The notes under the pieces were generated by a model. The model did not search any database, was not told where the DNA came from, and saw only the letters and a program-made list of their open reading frames with translations. DNA of 64,000 nucleotides from Promicromonospora sukumoe (GTDB lineage: Bacteria > Actinomycetota > Actinomycetes > Actinomycetales > Cellulomonadaceae): NCBI RefSeq assembly GCF_014137995.1, contig NZ_JACGWV010000001.1:1860001-1924000 (forward strand), given 5' to 3'. This document shows positions 16,975 to 24,577 of the stretch, one piece after another (the first letter of the stretch is position 1; each line of letters starts with the position of its first letter). A program made the position numbers and the translations under genes.

Positions 16975-18597
16975 GTGGCGGAGCATGCCGACGAACGATC
17001 CGAGCTGCTGCTCGACGCCCTGGCGAACCTCGGACGCGGACTGGACCTTGAGTCGACACTCAACCAGATCAGCGCGATGGCGGCCCGCCTGGTCGGCGCC
17101 CAGTACGTCGCGCTGGGTGTCCTGGGCGACGACGGGCGCATCGCTCGATTCCTGACGGTCGGGCTCACGGCAGCGCAAGTACGTGCCATCGGTCCGTACC
17201 CGACGGGACACGGGATCCTGGGTGAGTTGATCCGTCACCAGGTCCCGCTGCGGCTGCATGACCTCTCCGAGCACCCAGCCTCTGTTGGCTTCCCGGCGAA
17301 TCACCCACCGATGCGGTCCTTCCTCGGAGCGCCCCTGCGCGTGCACGGCGCGGCATTCGGCAACCTCTACCTCACCGAGAAAGAGGACGGTGGCGACTTC
17401 ACCGCAGAGGACCAACGGCTGCTGCAGGCGTTGGCCGCCGGCGCGAGCGTTGCCATAGAGAACGCCCACCTCTACGAGGAATCGCGTCTGCGGGAGCGGT
17501 CTGCGCGTGCGAACGACGAGATCTCCCGCCGGGTGCTCGTCGGTCGATCGCAGGCGGACGTGCTCGCCCTCGTCGCCGATCACGCCTTGCAAGTCGCCGG
17601 CGCTGATCTGGCGCTCATCGCTCTGCCCGAGCCAGAGTCAGACCGCCTGGTCGTGCGGTCCGCGTCCGGCACCGAAGCCGAGCGGCTGGTCGGCGTCATG
17701 CTCCCACCAGACAGGTTCCTGAGCACCGCGTTCGAATCGGAGGTACTGATCTCCACCGGGGATCCGATGGCGGATCAACGCGCTCAGCTGTCCTTCGAAC
17801 TGCGCCGTCAGATCGGTCCGCTCCTGATCCTGCCGCTGGGTGAACAAGACAGCACCCGCGGGGTGCTGGCCGTCGGGAGGTACGAGGGCAAGGCACCATT
17901 CGGACCCCTCGTTGTCGAGGCGCTACAAGGCTTTGCCGGTCAAGCAGCAGTGGCGCTGGAACTGGTGGAGCACCGTGCGCACGTCGAGCGGTATGCCGTG
18001 CAGCGCGACCGTGAACGCATCGCACGCGACCTGCACGACCTTGCCATCCAGCGCCTGTACGCGACCGGCCTGTCGCTGCTGGCGACCGGTCGCGATCTCG
18101 ACGACGATCACGCACAGCGCGTGAGCCAAGCAGTCGACGAGATCGACGAGGCGATCACCCTGATCCGGACCACCGTCCACCGCCTCCAACCCGGAGGTGC
18201 GAGCTCACGGCAGATCGGTCTGCGCTCGCGAGTCTACGCAGAGATCGACACCGCTACCGGCCCTCTGGGTTACACACCCCGGCTACGGTTCGACGGGCCA
18301 GTAGACACCGCCATACCGCCCGACGTCGCCGAGCATGTCATCGCTGTCCTGCGCGAGGCGCTGTCAAACGTTGCCAGGCACGCCCACGCGCGAACGGTCT
18401 CGGTACGCCTAGCGGTGTCCGATGACGTCCTCCTCACAGTGGTCGATGACGGCGTCGGCCTTCCCAGCACGCCGGTACACAGCGGCCTGCGAAACCTTGC
18501 CCGTCGAGCAGCCGATCTCGGTGGAGCGCTCAGCGTCGGGCCAGGTAGCGCTGGAGGTACCCGGCTGGAGTGGCGGGTGCCGCTACCCAACACATAG
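16975..18597 (+). CDS. DevS/DosT-like GAF-GAF histidine kinase
   Basis: A 540-residue soluble kinase: GAF-A (about 20-165), GAF-B (about 185-330), HisKA_3 dimerisation helix with the phosphoacceptor His354 in ERIARDLHDLAIQRLYATGL, and an HATPase domain (about 440-538) with NVARHA and VVDDGVGLP. GAF-A keeps the segment GFPANHPPMRSFLGAPLRVHG...FGNLYLTEKE typical of the haem-binding GAF of DevS/DosT, so it may sense O2, NO or redox state; haem binding is not proven. The GTG start follows AGGAGG. No response regulator is nearby. A broken copy of residues about 132-200 lies at 23993-24200. Confidence 0.92.
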   Translation: MAEHADERSELLLDALANLGRGLDLESTLNQISAMAARLVGAQYVALGVLGDDGRIARFLTVGLTAAQVRAIGPYPTGHGILGELIRHQVPLRLHDLSEHPASVGFPANHPPMRSFLGAPLRVHGAAFGNLYLTEKEDGGDFTAEDQRLLQALAAGASVAIENAHLYEESRLRERSARANDEISRRVLVGRSQADVLALVADHALQVAGADLALIALPEPESDRLVVRSASGTEAERLVGVMLPPDRFLSTAFESEVLISTGDPMADQRAQLSFELRRQIGPLLILPLGEQDSTRGVLAVGRYEGKAPFGPLVVEALQGFAGQAAVALELVEHRAHVERYAVQRDRERIARDLHDLAIQRLYATGLSLLATGRDLDDDHAQRVSQAVDEIDEAITLIRTTVHRLQPGGASSRQIGLRSRVYAEIDTATGPLGYTPRLRFDGPVDTAIPPDVAEHVIAVLREALSNVARHAHARTVSVRLAVSDDVLLTVVDDGVGLPSTPVHSGLRNLARRAADLGGALSVGPGSAGGTRLEWRVPLPNT

Positions 18598-18838
18598 GCG
18601 GCTGGGCGCCCTGAGGCTGCTGAAGCCTCCCAGTACCGGGACCGAGGATCTGGACAACCCGTCGTATTGTGCTCAGGAACGGTCGAGTTCCTAGGGGTTA
18701 CGACACCGGCTGTGAACGAGTCAGCCTCCTCCTCATGAAGCTCCACGCCTCTCGGCCAGTTATACCCGTGCCGGGGCGAGGCTGGGACTTGCCAAGACCA
18801 GGTGCGGTGCGCGACGACCGGGACCTGGAGGCAGCAAC

Positions 18839-19951
18839 ATGACCGTCACGTACTTCAACGACGTATGTCTCCTGGTCGACGACAGCCTCAGCGATCCGGT
18901 CTCGGTCATCGTCAAGGACGGCGTCATAGCCCGTATCCGGCGTCGCGGTCCCGCTCCTAATAATGCGGAAGTCGTCCACGGCGAAGGCAAGACACTGATC
19001 CCGGGGCTCATCGACGCGCACGTGCACATCACCAACCGTCGAGATCTCGATGCGCTCGCGAGGTACGGCGTGACCACGGGGATCGACATGGCGTCGTGGC
19101 CGCCCGCCCGCACGGCCGCGTTGCGTGCGGTGCGTGGAACGGCGAGCATCTTCAGTGCGGGCGTGCCTTTCATCGGATCAGCCGGTCCGCATGCCCGGTT
19201 CGGGATGCCGTCACATGCCGTCGTGTCTGAACCCGACCAAGCGGTGACGGAGGTTCGACGGCGTCTGATCGATGGCTCCGACTTCATCAAGATCGTCACC
19301 GAGCCACGAGGCCACGGGGGTCCCGCGCCGGACGTTGTCGGGTCGATCGTCACGGCCGCGCACGAAGCACGCAGAGTCGTCGTCGCTCACGCCAGCCACA
19401 TCGAGTCGTTCAAGATGTCCGTGGCCGCAGGAGCGGACATCATCACGCACGTCCCAACCAGGTCCCCGGTGGCGCACGGACTTGCCCGCAGGACACCAGC
19501 AGCCATACCGACACTGACCGTGTCCGAAGCCCTCACCGGCACGATGGCGCTGCCCGGCTCGTCGTACGAGGTGGCGCGTGACTCGGTCGCTGCACTTCAC
19601 CGGGCCGGTACCCCGATCGCTGCGGGGACCGACGCCGTGGACGCACCGAATGTCCCGCTGACGATCCCGCTCGGTACCTCTCTTCACCACGAGCTGGAAC
19701 TTTTGGTTGACGCCGGGCTGACACCCGTGGAGGCGTTGAACGCCGCGACCAGTGTTCCGGCTGACCTGTTCGGGCTCGATGACCGTGGCTCGGTCGAACC
19801 GGGCCTTCGCGCAGACCTGCTCCTCGTTGATGGGGACCCCACCACGGACATCACCTCGACGCGAAGGATCGCAGGTGTTTGGATCGACGGCGTCAGGTAC
19901 CCCACAACAGATGGAATTTCGCGGGACGAGCCGACAGCGTCGCGCGGGTGA
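18839..19951 (+). CDS. Amidohydrolase family protein (imidazolonepropionase-like)
   Basis: A 370-residue metal-dependent hydrolase. The metal ligands of the family are visible in order: DAHVH (about residue 60), the lysine region DFIKI, VVAHA and IITH histidines, and the AAGTDA aspartate, followed by the usual C-terminal segment EALNAATSVPADLFGLDDRGSVEPGLRADLLLVDGDP. GGAGG lies seven bases before the ATG. The closest group hydrolyses cyclic amides or peptide-like prolidase substrates, but the substrate cannot be told. It is monocistronic, 241 bases after the kinase gene. Confidence 0.9.
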   Translation: MTVTYFNDVCLLVDDSLSDPVSVIVKDGVIARIRRRGPAPNNAEVVHGEGKTLIPGLIDAHVHITNRRDLDALARYGVTTGIDMASWPPARTAALRAVRGTASIFSAGVPFIGSAGPHARFGMPSHAVVSEPDQAVTEVRRRLIDGSDFIKIVTEPRGHGGPAPDVVGSIVTAAHEARRVVVAHASHIESFKMSVAAGADIITHVPTRSPVAHGLARRTPAAIPTLTVSEALTGTMALPGSSYEVARDSVAALHRAGTPIAAGTDAVDAPNVPLTIPLGTSLHHELELLVDAGLTPVEALNAATSVPADLFGLDDRGSVEPGLRADLLLVDGDPTTDITSTRRIAGVWIDGVRYPTTDGISRDEPTASRG

Positions 19952-20474
19952 CGTGGCACGGCCCTGGGACGGTGTGGGCGTCAGGTCGTATACCTGTCCG
20001 CAAACGCACCTGTGCCGGGGCTGCTCCAGCGGCGGCGCGGACACCGGCTGTTCGTGTTGTCCTGCTGTCCGTGGCCCGTCGAGCAGGAGCGCGCGTAGCT
20101 GCGCCACAGGTCCGGCGCAGTCGCTGAGTTCAGTCTCGAACACCGGCTCCAGCACTGGCGAGGATGGCACCGATGTCTTGCGTCTTGGCGGCCGGTCGCC
20201 CTGCGCCGTACCGCGCTGGCCTCGTGCGCTAGCCATCTCAAATGGACTCAAGGTCAGCTCTAGCGAATCCGGCACGGTGGCAGCGATGCCGGCGAGTGCC
20301 CTCGAGACCCATTGCGGTGCTCACGTTGTGAGTACCGCAAAAGGACTCGGACGAGGTCGGCACCGAGCGATCTCCACAGTCGACAGGCTGGACAAGATGG
20401 TCGGCGATCTGCTGGGCGGTGCGGTCCCAGCGTGCCAGGAACTTACGGGCGGTCAGTCGAGATCCGGCATGCCG
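19952..20474. other. No clear gene; possible coding remnant on the minus strand
   Basis: No frame with a sensible start is seen. On the minus strand at about 20360-20460 the translation LTARKFLARWDRTAQQIADHLVQPV looks protein-like and could be a decayed fragment, but no family is recognised. Confidence 0.35.
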
Positions 20475-22193
20475 TCACCGGCGTCCGTCGAGTTGTGGGA
20501 CGTCGGTGCCCTGCGCCGCGCGCAGCACGTGAGAGCGTGCGTGCGCGGCGGCGTCGTTCAGGGTGGTGAACAGGTGGTTCTCGTGACGTAGTTCGTCCAG
20601 CACGCCGACGGTGGCCATGAGTTTGTGATGCCGGGGCTGGACGCCCTTGACCAGCACCGTGATGCCGCGCTGTTCGAGTGCTGTGACGAGATCCGCGAGG
20701 GCTTTCGCTCCGGTGGCGTCGACCATGCCCAGGTGGGACAGGCGGAGGATGACGACCAGGACGTTTTCGCGGACCGAGGCGTCGGTGACCTCGCTGAGGA
20801 TCCGGTCGGACGCTCCGAAGAACATGGCGCCGTCCAGCCGGAACAGCGCAACGTGCTCGTCGCCCTCGTGCGCGACGCCCGGTAGCGGCTCGCGGTGCAC
20901 GGACGAGGCGCGCGCCAGACGCTGCAGCGCGAAGAAGGCCGCGACGACCAGCCCGATCTGCACGGCCTCGATGAGATCGAGCCCGACGGTGATGACGGCC
21001 GTGACGACGAAGGTGGCGGCGTCGGACCGGGTCGAGCGCAGGACGGACCGGATGGTTCCGGCACCGATCATGCGGAACGACGTCACCATGAGCACGCCTG
21101 CCAGCGCCGCGAGCGGTATGCGCCCCACGGGTCCGGTGGCGAGGTAGATCACTGCGAGGATGACCAACGCGTGCACGACGGCGGACAGGCGGGTGCGGGC
21201 TCCGGAGCGGACGTTGACCGCGGTGCGAGCGATCGCGCCGGTGGCGGGCATGCCGCCGAACAAGCCGGACGCGACAGAGGCGAGACCCTGCCCGACCAGC
21301 TCGCGGTCGGGTTCGTAGACCGAGCCGCCTGGCGCCATCGACGCGGCGACGCGCGCGGACAGCAGCGACTCGATAGCGGCCAGCGCCGCGATCGCGACGG
21401 CCGCACTCAGCAGGTCTCCAACGGCGGACGAACTGATGCCGGGCAGGACCGGGACCGGGAGGGTGTCCGGCAGGGTACCGATGCGGGCGATCGGCGCGCC
21501 CATGGCCTCGACAAGCACGGTCGCGACCACAACGGCCACCAGGGAGGCGGGGATCGCGTTGTGCAGGCGGGGTAGGACCATCATCATCGTGGCGACCAGT
21601 GCCACGACCGCGAGCGACCAGAGCGTGGTCGCATCCAGAGCAAGTGAGTCGAGGGCCAGGGCCGCGTCTGTGATCGCACGCACCGCCGTGACCAGGGTGT
21701 TTCCTCCGACGGCTGCGTCTTGCCCGACGGCGGCGGGGACCTGCTGCAGGAAGATGATCGCTGCGATACCGAGCGTGAACCCCTCCACCACCGGCCACGG
21801 GATGAACGTGACCACTCGCCCGAGCCGCAGCAGTCCCGCCATCACCACGAGCAGCCCGCCAAGCACGGTGACCAGCGCGACCGAGGCGAGTCCATGCTCG
21901 ATGACGATCGGCGCGAGCACGACGGCCATGGCGCCGGTCGGGCCGGAGACCTGGAACCGGGAACCGCCGAACACCGCCGCGACCATGCCCGCGATGACAG
22001 CCGTGACCAGCCCGGCAGCCGCCCCGACACCGGAACTGACGCCGAAGGCGAGCGCGAGGGGCAGCGCGACGACACCCACGGTCAGTCCGGCGAGCAGGTC
22101 GGCTCCGATCGTCCGGGGCCGTAGGTCGTAGTCACCCCGCCGGGGGAGCAGGTCGCGTACGTCCAGCCGGGCCAGGGCGTCGCGGACTGTCAT
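20475..22193 (-). CDS. SulP family inorganic anion transporter with STAS domain
   Basis: A 572-residue membrane protein. The SulP core (about 20-410) has the family opening DLLAGLTVGVVALPLALAFGVSSGVGAAAGL, the GSRFQVSGPTGAM motif and GLFGGMPATGAIARTAVNVRSGARTRLS. The C-terminal cytoplasmic STAS domain (about 440-550) has VVILRLSHLGMVDATGAKALADLV. The likely cargo is bicarbonate or sulphate, unresolved here. The start ATG at 22193 shares one base with the stop of the ArsR gene (TGATG), so the two are translationally coupled and form one operon. Confidence 0.93.
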   Translation of the reverse strand: MTVRDALARLDVRDLLPRRGDYDLRPRTIGADLLAGLTVGVVALPLALAFGVSSGVGAAAGLVTAVIAGMVAAVFGGSRFQVSGPTGAMAVVLAPIVIEHGLASVALVTVLGGLLVVMAGLLRLGRVVTFIPWPVVEGFTLGIAAIIFLQQVPAAVGQDAAVGGNTLVTAVRAITDAALALDSLALDATTLWSLAVVALVATMMMVLPRLHNAIPASLVAVVVATVLVEAMGAPIARIGTLPDTLPVPVLPGISSSAVGDLLSAAVAIAALAAIESLLSARVAASMAPGGSVYEPDRELVGQGLASVASGLFGGMPATGAIARTAVNVRSGARTRLSAVVHALVILAVIYLATGPVGRIPLAALAGVLMVTSFRMIGAGTIRSVLRSTRSDAATFVVTAVITVGLDLIEAVQIGLVVAAFFALQRLARASSVHREPLPGVAHEGDEHVALFRLDGAMFFGASDRILSEVTDASVRENVLVVILRLSHLGMVDATGAKALADLVTALEQRGITVLVKGVQPRHHKLMATVGVLDELRHENHLFTTLNDAAAHARSHVLRAAQGTDVPQLDGRR

Positions 22194-22615
22194 CACTGTG
22201 CCGTCTCGGTCGGGGCGGCCTCGGCAAGAGCCACCTCCAGGACCGCCCGGGCGCTCGCCCCGGGCAGGGTGGGTAGGCGGCGCGCGATGGCGAGCCGTTC
22301 GTCGTGGTCCAGGCCGACCAGCCGCCGTAGCAGGAAGGCGCGCGCGACCAGGAGCAGCTCCGCGACCAGGGGTTCGGCGAGCCGGTACTCCACGGCGTTG
22401 CCCGAACGCGTCGAGGCGACCACTCCCGCTCGCTTGAGGACCGCGAGGTGCTGGGACAGCGCAGACGGTTCTGCGCCGGTCACCTTCAGCAGGCGGGAGA
22501 CCGGTGCGGTCAGGTCCGGGGCGGCTGCGAGCACCTCGAGCACCTGGATCCGCGCGGGATGAGCCAGACTCTTGAAGAGTTCCGCCTTGATCGCATAGAG
22601 GGGCTGCGCGTCCAT
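22193..22615 (-). CDS. ArsR/SmtB family regulator coupled to the SulP gene
   Basis: A 140-residue winged-helix protein: FKSLAHPARIQVLEVLA, then the recognition helix region VTGAEPSALSQHLAVLKRAGVVASTRSGNAVEYRLA. No CxC metal-binding motif is present in the alpha-3 position, so it may not sense thiophilic metals. It lies in one operon with the SulP transporter and probably represses it, through the dyad 9 bases upstream of its start. Confidence 0.9.
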   Translation of the reverse strand: MDAQPLYAIKAELFKSLAHPARIQVLEVLAAAPDLTAPVSRLLKVTGAEPSALSQHLAVLKRAGVVASTRSGNAVEYRLAEPLVAELLLVARAFLLRRLVGLDHDERLAIARRLPTLPGASARAVLEVALAEAAPTETAQ

Positions 22616-22623
22616 CGAGCCAC

Positions 22624-22640
22624 TTTAGCAGTTGCTGAAA
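22624..22640. promoter_or_regulatory. Probable ArsR operator
   Basis: TTTAGCAGTTGCTGAAA contains the dyad AGCA-GT-TGCT with TTT/AAA flanks, the form of many ArsR-family operators. It lies 8 bases upstream of the ArsR start codon, where it would give autoregulation of the ArsR-SulP operon. Confidence 0.65.
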
Positions 22641-22711
22641 CCATTCTGCCAAGGACGCCTCGTGGACGGGCGGCTGTGTCACGGAGCGGCCGTCTGCGGT
22701 TCGGTATTGCG

Positions 22712-22939
22712 TCAGCGCTCTGGGCGACGGTGTCGCCCACCCTGATGACCTGTGGCAACGAGAGCGCTGCTCAGCCTCTTGAGGACCCAGACGGTCGTGC
22801 GAACGTCAGTGAAGGCACGGATGCACCCGGGGCAGGCATACAGGTGCGCTTCCAGGTTGTGCTGGCGACGAGGCAGGAGAAGCCCATGAAGGTAGTCGGA
22901 CAGGGCGGCACGGGTAGCGCGGCACTCGGGTGGGATCAC
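22712..22939 (-). CDS. Orphan zf-HC2 (anti-sigma-like) peptide
   Basis: A 75-residue frame from GTG 22939. It is a single zinc-finger of the anti-sigma HC2 type: PECRATRAALSDYLHGLLLPRRQ, then EAHLYACPGCIRAFTDVR, with Cys-x24-His-x3-Cys-x2-Cys-like spacing. It closely matches residues about 176-230 of the sigma/anti-sigma fusion at 37272. No sigma domain or membrane helix is attached. The start lacks a ribosome site and the frame is open further upstream without recognisable sequence, so this may be a surviving fragment of a fusion gene rather than a working anti-sigma factor. Confidence 0.5.
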   Translation of the reverse strand: MIPPECRATRAALSDYLHGLLLPRRQHNLEAHLYACPGCIRAFTDVRTTVWVLKRLSSALVATGHQGGRHRRPER

Positions 22940-23235
22940 TCGGTGCCGCTGATCGCCGGGGTTCGGTCGCCCGTTTCCGACGGCGTCGAGCGCAGATCGG
23001 AGGGCTGAAACGGTTGCCCAACGGCGGTTCAGCGTTGCCAAACGAGACCACCCTTCCTGCGCGCCGGGGGCTCTCCTGCTTGCCAGGACAGATCCCTGCA
23101 CGACAAGAGGTGGCACCTGTCCGCTGTGATACCAACCGTGACCAGGGCATCCTGGACGCGACGCCAGTCGTCCACGTGCTGGATGGGCCTGGTCGGGCTC
23201 ACGGGCCGCTGCATGGTCAGCCAGTGCTCGTGGCT
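22940..23235. other. No gene recognised
   Basis: Nearly 300 bases between the zf-HC2 peptide and the P-loop kinase; the upstream part of the zf-HC2 frame runs through it but shows no domain. Confidence 0.4.
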
Positions 23236-23799
23236 TCATCGGGGTTGCTCGTCGAGCAGGTCGGCCACGATCTGGTCTGCTGTCTGCGGTGCACTGAGGT
23301 CTCCTGAGTCGAGCCACCAGCCGATATCGCCGAGTTCCAGCCGCTGGTTACGGGCCAGCGGCGCGACGTCGTACGTCGTGCGTGTCTCGGGCGTCCGGGT
23401 CGCGTTCCGGTGACGAGTGACATCTAGCGGAGGGCACAACACCACCAGCATCAACGGGCGTGCCACCAACCGGTCGGCGATGAAACGCAGCTCTTCTTGG
23501 GTCTCGACCACGGTGTCGATCACGGGAGTGATTCCCTCCGCGGCGAAGTTGTTGCTCACGGAGCAGATGTTGATCATCCGCAACCGCAGCTGACGCTGTC
23601 CCACAGGCCCGGGGTTCCACCTGCCCTGCGCGTCGAGCATCTGTGCCCGACCGCTGGCGAGCATGATCCCGAACACGTCACCGTCCACGTGGGCGGCATA
23701 CGGCAACCGTTCGGCGACCAGTCGCGACACGGTGCTCTTCCCGGCTCCTGGCGTCCCGGTGATCAGCAAGCAGCCGGGCAGCGAGCGTGCAGCAGTCAT
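23236..23799 (-). CDS. P-loop kinase (AAA_33 / small-molecule phosphotransferase-like)
   Basis: A 187-residue protein from ATG 23799. The N-terminus holds the Walker A motif LLITGTPGAGKSTVSRLVAERLP, followed by VDGDVFGIM, the pattern of nucleotide and small-molecule kinases related to chloramphenicol phosphotransferase or zeta toxins. The middle segment FAAEGITPVIDTVVETQEELRFIADRL and LVVLCPPLDVTRHRNATR fit the family. The substrate is unknown. The frame is open upstream to 24036, but that part lacks conserved sequence. Confidence 0.8.
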   Translation of the reverse strand: MTAARSLPGCLLITGTPGAGKSTVSRLVAERLPYAAHVDGDVFGIMLASGRAQMLDAQGRWNPGPVGQRQLRLRMINICSVSNNFAAEGITPVIDTVVETQEELRFIADRLVARPLMLVVLCPPLDVTRHRNATRTPETRTTYDVAPLARNQRLELGDIGWWLDSGDLSAPQTADQIVADLLDEQPR

Positions 23800-23992
23800 C
23801 CGACCAGCCTCGCAGCACCACGCAAGATGGCTAGGTAATTTTGGTGTGGCCTCCTGGTCGTCGCTCCCAGAGCCGGCTGCTACTTCCCCTGGTAGGCGCC
23901 GTACCCAACGGGGTCGGCCGATGCGGTGCGGCTGGCTCATGTACGGCTCTTGATCTGGACCGTGTGCCGTGTCCCGTCCAGGCTGACACACC

Positions 23993-24200
23993 GGCAACCT
24001 GTATCTCACTGAGGTCGAGGACGGTCGTGTCTTCACCGAGGAGGATCAGCGGCTGCTGGAGGCGCTGGCCGCCGGCGTGAGCGTCGCCATGGAGCATGCT
24101 TGCCTGTACGAGGAGTTCCGTCTGCGGGGAGCAGTCGGCGGTGGCGAATGATGAGATCTCCGCGGGGTGCGCGTCGGTCACTCCCAGGAGGACGTGCACG
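23993..24200 (+). pseudogene. Broken fragment of a DevS-like GAF kinase
   Basis: The sequence GNLYLTEVEDGRVFTEED, then LEALAAGVSVAMEHACLYEEFRLR matches residues about 132-175 of the kinase at 16975. It is followed by a 1-nt frameshift, after which VANDEISAG continues the match to about residue 190. Both ends are missing: the flanks show no similarity to the kinase. It lies 378 bases upstream of the intact ECF sigma gene, the mirror image of the dead sigma gene that lies near the intact kinase. Confidence 0.85.
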
Positions 24201-24577
24201 CGTCCAGCAGCACCGTCAGGTCGTGAACATCGGCTCGGCCGCATCATCAAGCAGGTGCGAGAGCTCGGGCGACAGACGCGCCCCGATAGAGATGATCTCC
24301 GTGGTGGGGTCTTCAGGAACAGTCGACCGGCATCCTCTGGCCTCCCGGCGGTCCGGTCCGGTCCGGTGGCCGCTTGGGATGGGCAGCCCGGTGTGGCCAG
24401 GATGTGACCATCGGTCGGCCGTGTAGGCGGTCGGCAGCGTGAGCCGGTCCTGCTTCGCGCCAGTCGAGAGGCACGTGACTCGGCCTGCGACTTGCGACAC
24501 CAGGCCAACCATTGGTCGAGACTCTCCGTAGTGGGTGGCATGGGGCACGAGACGTGAGGCCAGAGAGCAGGGCGACC
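24201..24577. other. No gene recognised
   Basis: Stretch between the GAF fragment and the sigma gene. A minus-strand frame ends TVPEDPTTEIISIGARLSPELSHLLDDAAEP, which looks protein-like, but its upstream part does not; it may be another remnant. Confidence 0.35.

Noticed and set aside
22194..22682. N-terminal extension of the SulP frame through the ArsR gene
   Set aside because: The SulP family starts near the ATG at 22193; the upstream part is a different-frame reading of the ArsR gene.
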